Shown: in pieces, positions 10,798 to 24,261 of the stretch
Numbering within the stretch: position 1 is the first letter of the stretch
How the letters are laid out: each line of letters begins with the position of its first letter
DNA from: Neoconidiobolus thromboides FSU 785
Taxonomy: Eukaryota > Entomophthoromycota > Entomophthoromycetes > Entomophthorales > Neoconidiobolaceae
Reading direction: 5' to 3'
DNA: 64,000 bases
NCBI GenBank assembly: GCA_025603075.1
Contig: MU626264.1
Location: 158,531-222,530, forward strand
The notes under the pieces: model-generated
What the model saw: only the letters and a program-made list of their open reading frames with translations
What the model was told of the DNA's origin: nothing
The model's database searches: none
Position numbers and translations under genes: made by a program

Positions 10798-12090
10798 TAT
10801 GGGGATGTCCAAATTAGTTTCACTTTTTTTCCAATTTTTAAAAATTATATATTTTAAAACCACTTGAAATTCTATAAAAATAAAGAATTTATTAAAAAGT
10901 AAAAGTACCTAACACAGTTTTAATTTTATTATAGTTTATGTTACAAGTTAGCAGAATTTCTACTAAATTTAATAAAATTTTCCAGATTGGCAAAGCTTTT
11001 ACCAATGTAACCTATACATTGATATTAATCAAAGGTGTAATAGGTAAATAAATACATGTTTTCATAAAACTTTATATGAAATATCGCTTTGTCAGCCTCA
11101 TGATTAATTATAGGATAATAATCGCCTAAGCTGTTGTGTTCTCGAGTTTAGAGACAGTCAATTCCACGTTCCTAGCTTGATTTACTATGAGAATTTCTAG
11201 CTTCATTCCAAAGAATATTCTTCTCATTTTGATATTTGTGCTTGCCAGAGTATAAAAGGGATTTTAGAGTATAATAGTTCGAAGCTTTTTAACTGAATTA
11301 TTCCTTGACATCTCGTACATTTAGTAAAGACACTAAGTTTTCTTAATAGTATTTTACGTAGATTTTACATTAGTATTGTTTATTCTATTTGTCTTATACA
11401 GCCCGTAGCCTATTACATGCTATTCTTCATAATTTAAGTCTATATTAGTCACATAAACTAAGGCCTTTCGACTTATAGTGTAGTCAACCAGAAAACAGCT
11501 ATTTTTGACTCCAATCACTGAGTACCAGATTTCACGCTTTATTAAGAAGTATCTATTATTAATTACTTTATAGTCAACATTGGAGATTTGCTATCAAATA
11601 AATGAATAATTTTAATATTATAATTACATTATTGGTATATTACTAAGTTAATAAATAGCTGTATGGGAGGGAGTGATTAGCCTTAAAGCTATAACTAGTT
11701 ATCTTTATATAATATAAGCAATGTAATAATAGTTTTTATTTATTATTACAACTATCTGCCTTTTAGTTATTTATTGACTTAGTTACTAATAATTTAAGAA
11801 TATTAATATTTAATAATTAATTTGTATTACTTAATAAGCTACTTATTTGCTTGATAAGCATTAAAGCTTTTAAGTTTTCTATTATTATAAATAAGCTAGG
11901 GATGATTTTTTATTTTTTTATTTTCTATAAACTTTATAACTTTAATTAAGATTATATTGGATTTTTTTAATTTATCAGATACTGGATAAAAACATAGTTT
12001 ATTATTATATTTAATAAAATATGATATTTTCTAATGCTCTACATTTTTTAGATATATGATACAAAGACTTTTAAATTTTAGGATAGTTTC
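10798..12090 (+). repeat. Dispersed repeat R, copy 1 (split by an LTR-like element)
   Basis: Two blocks, 10798-11074 and 11542-12090, recur elsewhere in the window. The left block starts TATGGGGATGTCCAAATT and matches 48238-48392 and 60541-60728. The right block (AGTTAATAAATAGCTGTATG, then ATCAGATACTGGATAA) matches 60890-61090 and 61300-61400. Between them sits the LTR-like insertion at 11075-11536, which copy 3 lacks. The left end resembles the MITE terminus, so R may be a larger relative. No coding capacity seen. Confidence 0.7.
11075..11536 (+). mobile_element. LTR-like element (solo LTR candidate), copy 1
   Basis: About 460 bp bounded by TGAAAT and ATTTCA (short inverted termini of TG...CA type), flanked by a possible 5-bp target duplication CTTTA (11070-11074 and 11537-11541). 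It holds an internal TATA-like TATAAAAGGG near 11252. Homologues lie at 48582-49022 and 63594-64000. Copy 3 of repeat R lacks it, giving an empty-site comparison. No internal retrotransposon domain is next to it, so solo LTR is the simplest reading; a SINE-like or other short element is not excluded. Confidence 0.65.
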
Positions 12091-12168
12091 CTGTATCTGC
12101 TTATATATTAATTTTTATAGACCTTCTAAATAAAAGTTTTTTTATTAAATTAATTAAATAGTTTTTTG

Positions 12169-12276
12169 CATATGGAGGTGTTTTTTTTGATTTCATCACT
12201 TTTTCTATTTTTTAAGCACTATTTGAGTAGAAAGATTGTTAGTAAAATTCTTAAACGCAAAAATACATCCTCATAT
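12169..12276 (+). mobile_element. MITE copy 5
   Basis: TATGGAGGTG at the left, core AAGCACTATTTGAG, CATCCTCATA at the right. The matching changes at both ends (GGAGG and CCTC) keep part of the terminal pairing. Confidence 0.85.
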
Positions 12277-12354
12277 ACTGAATTACAATCTAATATTCCA
12301 AATAAATAACTAAAATCAACTCCATTTATTATTTATTTAAAGCTTAAAATTATT

Positions 12355-12461
12355 ATATGTGGATGTTTTTTTTGGCTTCATCACTTTTTCTATTTTTTAA
12401 GCGCTATTTGAGTGGAAAAATTGTTAGTAAAATTCTTAAATACAAAAAGACATCCCTATGT
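12355..12461 (+). mobile_element. MITE copy 6
   Basis: Close to consensus: TATGTGGATG at the left, core AAGCGCTATTTGAGTGG, CATCCCTATG at the right. Lies about 80 bp from copy 5 in the same orientation. Confidence 0.85.
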
Positions 12462-13483
12462 CCTTTGTTTTTCTTTTTTGATTAAAAGAATGAGTTTAGA
12501 TAAACAATAGAAATCGAAAATCAAAGTTTTTAAAATAAGTAAATTCATCCTTGATAAAGTTCTAACTTGCTATATTAAGAAGTATTGATTTTTTTTATAG
12601 AAGGGGTTAAACAAATAATTTAAAATGAGATTTATTTAAAATAAACTTTATTAGAAACAATCAAAAAGACGACTTCAATATCAAATAACAAAGGCAGACA
12701 AATTATATTTTCTAAGCTATCATTTAAATTGCCAATTGTATTTACCGAAAAATTAAACTGGAAAGTTTAACGACCAAGATCAAAACATTTAGTATTTAAA
12801 GTAAACTGTCCGTTATCTTAACTTAGAGATTTATATCCTAGGTTTTAATGTTAAAAAATCAAGAGAAAATTTAACTTCCAACTAAAATAAAATAGCCATC
12901 TAAAGCCTAATTAGCGTTGAGACTAAAAGGATTTTATTATAGCTAACAGCTAACTAAAAGATATCGATAAGAAAAGCAGTAAAAGACATTTTGCAAATTA
13001 TAGCATTATAGTTGAGATTATTACAAAATAAGAAGATCAATCAAAGCTGTAAAGGCAAATCTGATATCCAACTATTAAAATAAGTTGGTATAATAAGGGT
13101 TTAAGTTCTGTTATTATTTAAACAAATAGATTCTAACTAATGGCTTTTTTTATTCAACTATAACTATTTAAAATTTAAGCTAATCTAGTATTTTTTGATG
13201 TATTAAATTATATAATGAGCTCATTAAACTAAGATTTCAAGTAAAAATAGTATGCAATTATTAAAGCTGTTTTATTTACAAAATTCAACAGCTGATTAGT
13301 GCAAAGTGAAGTAATATTGGATTTGAAAAACTAGAGATTGATTATTTTCTATCTTATATTTTTTTATAAAAGACTATGCCATTTATGACTTAAGTGCTTC
13401 AATAATTTTATAATCCCCAAACTTACGAAAATCTGAGGCATTAGTTTTATAATAAAAATTACCAAGATCTGAATATCAATAAA
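12462..13483. other. Intergenic, no gene seen
   Basis: About 1 kb of AT-rich spacer. No ORF over 60 codons, no repeat copy and no RNA gene recognised. Confidence 0.5.
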
Positions 13484-13493
13484 TATGGGGATG

Positions 13494-14080
13494 TCAGTTT
13501 ATAAGCAGGCCTATCATTGACTCCTTAATATAATCCAACTTTATTTCCGCTCTGTAAAAAGGGAATAGAATATCAATGACCCTGATATCATAAATGTTTG
13601 TTGATTTGACTATATGCATGCTATGAGTAGCTGCAAAGATTTCATCCATATCCTAAATTTTTTTAACTTTGTCAACATACCCGGCATTTCTAGTATCTAT
13701 ATCCTCAAACACTACCAACATTGATTTATCTGACTTGATGGCAAAGTTGGGTACATAAGTAATAGTCTCTCTCATTATCAACACTGACATTTAATGTAGG
13801 CTTTACTTTGATCCAAAAGGGATGATCATTCATCTTTATGGTTTGGAGCAAGGAATACATATGAGTGCCAACAAAACATCTAACATTACTGTAATCCATC
13901 AAGTACAATTGTTTAATTTGGTCCACAAATGTTTTACATCCTAATGATAATGTCAAAGTTTTTATATTAACACTTTTTCATTTGTGGTCTTTTGCACAGT
14001 TTAAATGAATTTCTTTTTGAGTAGAGTTGTTAGGAAGCTCAAAAAAAATCCTTGCTAGTTATCCTAATACAAAAAGTATA
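13494..14080 (-). pseudogene. Decayed ORF bracketed by MITE-type termini
   Basis: Minus-strand coding traces survive in broken frames. An upstream piece reads FELPNNSTQKEIHLN; a 76-codon open piece (13726-13956) holds DHPFWIKVKPTLNV; after a frameshift near 13770 come SMLVVFEDIDTRNAGYV, a stop, then MDEIFAATHSMHIV and FYRAEIKLDYIKESM. The terminal TGA (13494-13496) overlaps the last base of TATGGGGATGT at 13484-13494, and a matching ACATCCCCATA ends the MITE at 14223-14233. That arrangement suggests a transposase relic, but I do not recognise the family and see no DDE motif. Confidence 0.45.
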
Positions 14081-14130
14081 TACTATTGTTGATCTTCATT
14101 CTACTGTTTTATAACTGTAGCACAATAGAA

Positions 14131-14234
14131 CATGAGAATGTTTTTTGGCTTCATCACTTTTTCCATCTTTTAAGCACTATTTGAGCAGGAAAATTATTAG
14201 TAAAATCCTTAAAGACAAAAATACATCCCCATAC
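14131..14234 (+). mobile_element. MITE copy 7
   Basis: Left end drifted (CATGAGAATG), core AAGCACTATTTGAGCAGG, right end ACATCCCCATA perfect. It may be the right end of a larger element starting at 13484. Confidence 0.8.
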
Positions 14235-14980
14235 GTTATCGCTTCTAATTATCAGCTCCTTTTTTATATACTTACTCTCGGTTTTTTTGATTAAAAAGAG
14301 AATAGAAACCAAATTTAATTTTCTAGTTACTTAATTTTCAACTTTTTATCTATCATTTCTTTTGTCTTGCTTTTTTAAGCTTATATTGTTTTTTTATTTT
14401 ATAAAATAGTACACTTGATTAATATTAGAATGTTAAAAATTACACCACTTTAAAATTAAGCTAATAAAACAAAAATGTTAAATGAGTGTTTATTTAGTTA
14501 AAAATAACAATTGTAATTTAATTGTCCATATCAAAATTAAATAAAGAAGCTTGAATTTATTCAAGTATAATTATATGACTTATAATAAATAATAAAAATT
14601 TAATCTTATTGCTGATGAGTAAAGCGAACTTATTTGTATTTGTAAGATCAGTTTATAAAATTTAACGAAGTTAGATTTGAATTTCAATTACTATACAATA
14701 AAAAAAATTATTGATACTTTATTAACATTGTAATAATAAGAGAAACATAAAATACCTGTTTATTTTTTAAGATAAAAAAAGTAAGTTAAAATATAAAACA
14801 AATATTATTAATATTAATCTTTATAATAATAATTAAAATTCAACCATTTTGTCTAAAAGAGTAAGTTAAGTGCTCGATCAAGCCAATTGAAAAGCATTTT
14901 AAAAAACATAACCAATTAACATCGAAGCGATTTTTTTAGTTAAATGAGCTGTGACATAATCAACTAAAATTTTCAAATGT
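14235..14980. other. Intergenic, no gene seen
   Basis: AT-rich upstream region of the enoyl-CoA hydratase gene; nothing recognised other than the TATA-like element at its end. Confidence 0.5.
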
Positions 14981-14988
14981 TATAAATA
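14981..14988 (+). promoter_or_regulatory. TATA-like element of the enoyl-CoA hydratase gene
   Basis: TATAAATA lies about 67 bp upstream of the ATG at 15048. Placement fits a core promoter, but such strings are common in this DNA. Confidence 0.4.
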
Positions 14989-15047
14989 CAATCCAAATTT
15001 AACTTTCAATTTTACTATCTTCTTTTCTAATAATAACATTCAAAAGA

Positions 15048-16363
<1,316 letters not shown>

Positions 16364-16976
16364 ATTAAGATTTTAAAAGTTTATATTTATTTTTTAGTAA
16401 CAAAAATTAAAATAGTTTTTTATTTCGTTTTAAATTTTTTAAATTTTTACTCAAAAAAGTAAACTGGTTTTTTTTAAGTATATGTTGTTCTATTTAGAAT
16501 TTCGACTAAAAGCTAAATTTGGTCATCACTTGGTCATAAATTATCAAAAAGTTGGCATTGATTTTTTTAAGAATCACAAGTTGCCACATAAGAACAAAAA
16601 TTTAGGATTTCATTAATTATTATAATAAAGTAAAAGAGTATGCAGAAATAAAATAAAAGAGTATATAAAAATAAAATACTACAAAAAAACCTCCAATCAC
16701 AACTAACAAAAAAAGGAAGTATTTAACTAATGTATTATTAAAATAAATGAAACATAAAATGATTCAACAATTATTCACCTTCTTTTAATTTGCTAAATGA
16801 ACCAATGAAGTTTCAATAATGCTTGGAGTTACAATTCAACTTTAAGCTTTATCAGGTGGTAAAAGATCGCTAAATTCATTTCAATCAACGAAAGTTTGGA
16901 TTTTTCTATTTATTAAAAAAATCGCACTTTATTCTTTTTATAAAAAATATTCCAATAAAAGTAACAAAATAACAAT
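16364..16976. other. Intergenic between enoyl-CoA hydratase and epsin genes
   Basis: AT-rich 3' flank and promoter region. A short imperfect repeat of AAAGAGTATRYARAAATAAAA occurs near 16630-16680. No gene seen. Confidence 0.4.
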
Positions 16977-19230
16977 ATGTCAATTCCAATTAAAGCAAAG
17001 GGTACTTTACGTACACTGTAAGTGGCTATTCATTTATTGTATTTATGTATATATAGTTGAAAAGAGAGTGAAAGAGAGTGTTTAATTATATAAAATTAAG
17101 ATTCGTTTATTTATTATTTTATTATTTATAGTAAAAACATGACATTTAATTACTCTGAGATACAAGTTAAAGTAAGGGATGCTACTTCAAATGATCCGGT
17201 TGGACCAAGTGCTAAAACATTAAGTGAAATTGCTCGAGCTACATTTTCACAGTAAGATTTTTATTTTATAAAAGTAAAAATATTAGTTTATTAAATTTAC
17301 CATTTTCAAAATATTAGCCATACCTTCATTGAAGTAATGGAAATTTTGGATAAAAGATTAGATGACGCGGGTAAACAATGGCGTCATGTTTTTAAGGTAA
17401 ATGAAATATTCTCCTTATTAACTTGTATTGATCTTTTAATTTTAATTTTTTAGGCTTTAACATTAATGGAATATTTAGTTCAGTTTGGTTCTGAAGAGGC
17501 ATTAAATCATTTTAAATCCAATTTATATCGTATAAAAACATTAAGGGAATTTCAGTATATTGATGATCAAGCTAGAGATCAAGGTTCTAATGGTAAGTAA
17601 TAGAATTATGACAATGATGTGATTTGTTTTCTATGATACTAATGATATCTATTTATTTATTAGTTCGCCATAAAGCTAATAGTTTAACAGAATTATTAAC
17701 AGATGATAGTAAATTAAGAGAAATGAGAAAAGGGATTAATAATCAAATGAATAATAATTATGGGAACAATCATAATAGTACAGGCGGATTTGGATCTACT
17801 GGATATGCTAGTGGAAGTGGTTACAATTATAATGAGAATCAAACCAATTATTCAAGCGGTGGTGGCTATGGTAGTATGAATTCAAGTTATTTAAAAAATA
17901 ATAAACAACATGGCATGTCAGATGAGGATAGAGATCTCCAATTAGCTATTGAAGAGAGTAAAAGAATGGCTGAAAGAAACCCTATTCAAAGAACTCAAAC
18001 TGGACTTACAGATAAGTATGTTGTTATGTTTTATGTATATATTTATATTTACATTTATATTTATATTAGCAGTGATAAAGATTTCCAATATGCACTTGAA
18101 TTAAGCAAAAGAGAAGCAGAAAAAGAAGCTCAAATGAGAGAGCAATCTATTGCTAAAGAAAATGAATTGGTTTTACTAGATGATTATAATCCAAAGTAAG
18201 TTAATTTATTATAATAATCAGTATAATTCATTAATTGATTTTATAAATTAATTAGTGAAAAAAATACCTCTGCCGTATCTCATTTAAAACAATATGATTT
18301 TTTTGGAAATATAATTCATGATCCTAGCACTAATAGTAAAAGTGGAACAGCTGATTTATTAGGACTTGATCCCTTAGCATTTAGTTCTAATACAAGTTAT
18401 AACACAAGTAATTATAACACAAGCTATAATAGTATGAGCAGTTTTAACCAATCAAATCCATTTCATCAAAATAATAATCCAATGAATCATCATCAAGTTA
18501 ATACTAATATATTTCAATTAAATCAACAACAGCAAGGAAATCAAAATAATAATAATAATACAGCGACAGGATTTAATTCTCAATTTAATAATCAATTTGA
18601 TGGTGGATTTAAAGCTAAATTGTTACCTCATCAAAAAGTCAATAATGCTAATACAGCATTGGCAGAAGTGGCTCGTAATAGGTAATAATATTCAATATTA
18701 TGGTTGATGAGAACTAAATATTAATAAATTGATTTATTTAGTTCTAAAATTGATCCGTTTGCTTCGTTTGCAGCTGAAAGAGATAATAATAATAGGTAAC
18801 TAATTATTTTGAAAACTATGTTTATATGAAAATTAATATTTGTGTTAGTTCTAATAATAATAGTAGTAATAATTTAAATTTATTCAATTCTAATTCACCA
18901 AATAATAACAAACTGGGAATGAATAATAATAGTTTAAATAATAATCCATTTCAAATGAATTCTAATAATAATAGTAATTTATTTACAAATAACAATCATT
19001 CAAATTCTAGTCCAAGTTTAAATCAATTGTTTAATAACCCAAGTCCAATGTTAAATAATAATAATAATTTAAATAATAGCTTAAGTAATGATAATTTATT
19101 TAGTAATATCAATAGTGGATTTAATTCTACTACAAGTAATACTAATAATTCAAATCCATTTGGAAGTGTTAATCAAAATCAAAATCAAAATCAACAAAGT
19201 CAAGGACAAGGAACTAATATTTTCTTTTAA
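16977..19230 (+). CDS. ENT1: Epsin-type endocytic adaptor (ENTH domain, UIMs, NPF motifs)
   Basis: Nine exons by eye: 16977-17017, 17132-17251, 17318-17396, 17454-17592, 17664-18015, 18070-18195, 18256-18681, 18742-18795, 18849-19230; 572 aa. ENTH domain ~14-150 (KNMTFNYSEIQVKVRDAT, then HTFIEVMEILDKRL and QWRHVFKALTLMEYL), which binds PI(4,5)P2 at the plasma membrane. Two ubiquitin-interacting motifs: DEDRDLQLAIEESKRMA (~213-229) and DKDFQYALELSKREAE (~246-261). The long Asn/Gln/Ser-rich tail carries three NPF motifs (SNPFHQ, NNPFQM, SNPFGS) for EH-domain partners and one DPF (KIDPFASF) of AP-2-binding type. The set matches yeast Ent1/Ent2 and animal epsin. The intron between the UIMs (18016-18069) is 54 nt and open in frame. 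The acceptor there could be 3 nt further on. Confidence 0.9.
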
Positions 19231-19455
19231 TACGATGAGTGAAGTAGTATGTTAAGTTAGTTTCTCTCTTTTCTTTTTCTCTCTTTTTTACGAATTTTCT
19301 TTCCTTCTTTTTCTCTCTTTTTTGATTAAAAAAATATTCTAGTTTAATTAAGTATTTTTTAACAATAATTTAATTATTCATTTAAATTTAACTTGATTGA
19401 ATATTAAATAAAAAAAAGGATAAAGTAAATAAAATATCAATTCTTTTATTTAATA

Positions 19456-22308
19456 TTAATAACTAAAAGAAGGGGATTCTAAAAATAACACCGTTTTAGT
19501 AGGTACAATGTTACTAGAAGTTTCAAAATTTCGATTGTTACTATATGAAATAGTATCAATACTACTATAATTGAAATTGCTAATACTATGGATGTTATTT
19601 TCATTATTACTATAAGTACTACTAGTACTATAGATGTAATTACTACTGCTACTATTACTGGGTTCATTATTATTATAATTATTCACATTGTTCGAATTAA
19701 TTTCATTATTATAACTATCTCCCACCATCATTTGGTTTTCATTTTCATTCATCACTCTTGGATATTCCATTTGTCCATTATTTACATAATCCCTACCTCT
19801 ATATCCTAAATTAGTAGGAATTGTTTTCATTACTGTCGATGTCAAAGTTCTCATTATCATTTTAGTTTCTGTAATTCTTAGATACTTTGTCTCTGTAGAA
19901 GTTTCTGTAACCTTAATCATTTTAGTGGAAGTCACTGTTGCTGTAGTAGCGGGAGTGGGGGTAATTGTAGATTTTTCATTTTTACATTTAAGATTATAAA
20001 TGTAATTTTGAAGCTGTTGATGTTGATGTTGAGAATTAAGGTAAGTTTTATCAATAATAATAGGTGCTTGGAAGGTATTAAGAAGGGGTTGAGAATTAGC
20101 AGAATTAGCTTGGTTTTTTAATAAAGATTGAATACTTGTTTGTGAGTCTTGAGTAGAGGGGATAGGAGGTTGGTTAGAAATCATTGGAGTCATGGAATTC
20201 ATATTCATGTCGACGTCATTGTTCATGGAACTCATATTGTTGTTTATAGCATTCATAGCATTCATATCACTATTCATCCCTACAATATTATCTGTATTCA
20301 TATCAATTTTATTCACTTCATTATTATTAAAAGGAATATTAGAAATTGGATTTAAATTAATTGAATTTCCTTGTGGCGGTAATATTGGTTCCATTAAATC
20401 GATATTTAAGTTGTTATTATTATTATTTAATTGTTTTTTCATTATAAAATCATTTCTAGCATCTTCCGATTCTCTATTAGGTACCATATTCATTTTAGAA
20501 GGTTGCTGCTGTGGTTGTTGTTGTAGTAATGGTCGATTACTCATTGGTTTTAAATCTTGGATTAAAATAGGTGATGGAGCAACAAAAGCTGGGTTTTTTC
20601 GATCATTTACTCCTTGTAATTTTCTCATGTTACCAATTCGTTCTCTCTCAATCATTTCTCTTTCTTTATTAATATCAATATCTTTTTCTTCTTTTTCACT
20701 AAAAGTGTCAAAATCAAAAGGATTTCTGTTAGTGTTGAGCTCTTCTCTCATAGGTTCCATATTTAAATTGACTATATTCATATACCTTTGATTCTCTTTT
20801 AAATTATTGAATTCTTTATTATCCTTAGCTTTCTTTGGTTTATCGTTATTGATTCGATTTTCGACTTCTTTCATTTCTTCTTGCTTTGAAATACCTTGAA
20901 TCTCTTCGTTTATGGCTATTTCATTCTTTTTAGTTTTATTCATTGAATTCATCATATTTATATAATTTCTCTTAAATTCCGAATTATTATCTTCTTTTCC
21001 TTCTTCATTATTATTAGTAACAGTGATCATTTCATCTCCATTCATTAAATCTTCATCTGTAATTTCTCGTACTTCATTCATACCAGCTAATAAATTATTA
21101 TTATTATTATTATTAACGTCCATCATACTGTTTGTAGTAGTAGAATTAACTTTATTTGATGGTTGATTTAATATATTTTCTTCAGACATACCAATACGTT
21201 GTAACTTATTTTCATCGAACAAAATACTTTGGTTTGAATCTTCCATACCTTGAGATTTGTTTGGTTTACCTCCTGTAGTATTAAATTTTTTAGTCATTTC
21301 TGAATTGATATTAGTTGTCTCCTGATTTACATTTAAAGGAATATTATTATTCGTTTCTTGAGTATTACTAAGTTCATTGCTTTTCATCTCTTGTTCCGTA
21401 TCTGTAATTGAAGTATTCATTGTCGTTGGTATATTATCATTGTTCATTTCCCTAGCTGGGGACGGTTCGTTAGCCTTCACCTCTTGTACTGGCTTTACGG
21501 CTGAGTTATTGTCCTCTATTGATGGTAGAATATTATTACTATTGATTCCATTTACTATCTCTGGATTAATCTTTTTTTCTTCTTGTACAACATTTAAAGA
21601 AAGTGTATTCTTTCTTAATGGTAAATCATTGTTATTATTCATTTCCTTTGGTAAATTTAGAGTGTCATTACTCTCCTCTTGTGCAGCATTTAATTGCATT
21701 TTATTTTTCATTTCTTCAGCGGCTTTTAGAGCTAGATCTTTCATGCTTAAACCTTGGTTGTTTTTATTCATTTCCTGTGGCAAGGTGGAAGCGGCGTTTT
21801 TATTCTCTTGAGGTAAAGCTGTAGCTGTATTATTCATACTCAATGATATACCATTATTATCAACTTCTTGTATTTCATTTGGAGATGGAATATTCTTGTT
21901 CTCTTGCGATGGGCTATTTACTCCAGGCGGAGTGTTATTATTATTCATCTCTTGTGGTAAATTAGCTTCATTGGACTTTACTATTGGTGCGGGACTAATA
22001 GATTCGTTATTTACTACTGGTGGAATATTATTACTATTCATTTCTTTCGGTGGGTTATTTACTATACGTGGCATACTATTGTTATTCATTTCCTGTGATA
22101 AAGTTGGTTCACTCGCTTTTACTTGTGTTGCTGCGTTTGTAGAAGGAGTATTGTTAGTGGATGGTAGGTTATTGTTATTCATTGGTTGTAGTATATCCGA
22201 AGGGATGTTAGGCTGTCCTGATAAGGCTGGAGTAACCGACTCATTTGATGGTGGTAATGAGAGATTATTTTCTATATTTGGTATGTTTTTATTATTATTA
22301 AATGCTTC

Positions 22309-22367
<59 letters not shown>

Positions 22368-22533
22368 CAGATGCTTCGTTATTATTATTGTTAATTGTTA
22401 AATTATTTGTATTTGAATTCTCTTGTTGAACGGTATTAGGCAATATTGGAGTGGGTTCTTTATCTATGGTTAATGCTTGACCACGGATTAAAGATACAAT
22501 GAGGATGCTCAATAGTAGGTTTTTTTGTAGCAT
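19456..22533 (-). CDS. Large Asn-rich secreted protein with degenerate repeats
   Basis: Intronless, 1025 codons. Residues 1-20 (MLQKNLLLSILIVSLIRGQA) form a clear signal peptide. The N-terminal half is Asn-rich with a poly-Asn tract of about 20 residues encoded by an ATT-type trinucleotide repeat. A degenerate repeat built on [PQ][QK]EMNNNN-P occurs at least six times (e.g. LSQEMNNNSMP, LPQEMNNNNTPP, LPKEMNNNND). The middle is charged and Glu/Lys-rich (MIERERIGNMRKL). The C-terminal part has a Thr-rich block (VTETSTETKYLRITETK) like that of fungal wall mannoproteins, then a Ser/Tyr/Asn-rich tail ending LFLESPSFSY. No transmembrane segment or catalytic domain is visible. Secreted or wall-associated location is inferred from the signal peptide and composition; the function is unknown. 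Confidence 0.75.
22309..22368. repeat. (ATT)n microsatellite inside the Asn-rich gene
   Basis: About 19 uninterrupted TAT/ATT trinucleotide units in frame, coding poly-Asn on the minus strand. Probably length-variable by slippage. Confidence 0.9.
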
Positions 22534-24261
22534 ATTGTAATTGAATTATAAAAGAAGGATGCAGACAATATAATAAAATAGTAAATGTAAAGTGTAAAAA
22601 TTAGTTTAAAAAATAAAAGAAATTAAGTATTTATATATAGTCTAATAATGATTATTTTTATTTTTATTTTAAGTATTCATTGTTAAAGGATGAAACTATG
22701 TAAATGGAGTATTTTGTTAAATTATATTAGTTATTTCTTAAGAAATACTTTAACTGCTAATAATCTTTAGTTTCATATAATTTAATTTTATCTTGGAATA
22801 AATCGATCTTACCAACGGAAATAGCACTTTTATTTGAAGCTAACATTTCAAGAATGGAAATTATTTATAAAGAGTTCATTTTATGTTTCTAATAAATAGT
22901 AAATGAAATACAAATTTTCATTTTTAATTAATATTAAAAATAGATTTTTTACTTTAATGATTAGTATTAAAGATAGGATAATAAATTATATACTATTACT
23001 AAATTACTTATCTATTTTTTTTAAGCTCTTGATTTCAAGTTTATTTTAAAAAAATTTCTGAGTTAAATCAGAACTTAAAAAACTACCTTTCATTTACTAA
23101 GGAACTGTAACAAAATTTGTTTTAAACTAATGAGTATTTTATTTTTCATAAAATAACCGTCATTTATTAATAAGTCATTGTTACTTGTAGAAATAGTGGT
23201 AAAAAACTCTGATACCTTTATTTTTGAGAGTATAACAATTAATTCTATTTACAAAATAAAATAGTAGGCGGTTTAACAGCATAGTTGTATTTTGTTTTAA
23301 CATATTTCGTTCTTCTGATTTTGTACTATATTGCTTATTTAGTAATAAATGTATTTAATACGATAAAGAGGATTTCTGGTATAGTAAAGACTACTTTTTA
23401 TATGCTAATAATTGCTTTTAATAAATATTTAGGAATTAAAACAAAATGTTCTAAAGCTAAAAAAATAAATTTAGTTGCCAGTAATGGTAATAAGTATATT
23501 GAAAAAATAGATGATAAATTGTAAAGCAATCTAAAAAACCTTTGACTAAGCTACCTGGTAAGAATAATAAATTGTAATAGTAAAATCGAGTTAGGTTTTA
23601 AAAAAATAATGAGAAAAAACAAAATTGATGTTGTACCCAATTACCTGCTTCTTTTTTAAAAATCTTGGATTATTTAAGAAAGTAGCTTATATAATAAGAC
23701 TGTCTTTCATTATTGTGTCTGTTTTTTAATATTAGCTGGAAAAATGAAATAAATTTTAAAAATGACATACTCAAATTGTCTCACTTTAAACTGTGGCCCT
23801 TCAAATTGAATCCCATTTTTTGATTTTATTTAATAATTTTGCTTAATAAATTAAGAATTTTAATACTTTTTAATAAATGAAACTGAAATGTTATAATTGT
23901 CATATATATCACATATTCATTTTAATATGATATAAAATGCTTTGTTTTCGATTATATAAAATTAAGCATTTGAATTCAACTGTTTACTAACAGGTAATTA
24001 TAATCCCCAGCTTAATTCCATTAATTAAGCAGTTGAACCCAGAATTATGATTGGCTTGAAAAGCAAAAATGACAAGATTGTATATAAGACCAACCAATGG
24101 AATAAACCCATTGAATCAATAAAGTCCAAGGTTAGTACTTTAATTGGTTTAAAGTGCTGAGTCAAAATAATAAAAGTTGCAATCATAAAATTTAGTATCT
24201 TAGAACCTTTTTTCAAATTTTTAACAAGAATCTTCATCCAGAACCTTTTTAAAAAACAACA
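22534..24261. other. Intergenic, no gene supported
   Basis: AT-rich, about 1.7 kb between divergent genes. A 79-codon frame at 23285-23524 is hydrophobic at its start, but has no recognised family and looks like random AT-rich coding potential. Confidence 0.45.

Noticed and set aside
20192-20791. 199-codon frame opposite the Asn-rich gene
   Set aside because: Hydrophobic antisense shadow; the minus-strand gene has a signal peptide and coherent repeats.
21896-22429. 177-codon frame opposite the Asn-rich gene
   Set aside because: Poly-Leu and Leu/Ser-rich; antisense shadow of Asn codons and the ATT microsatellite.
23285-23524. 79-codon plus-strand frame with hydrophobic start
   Set aside because: Composition is what AT-rich random sequence gives (Ile, Leu, Tyr, Lys, Asn); no family, promoter or splice context.
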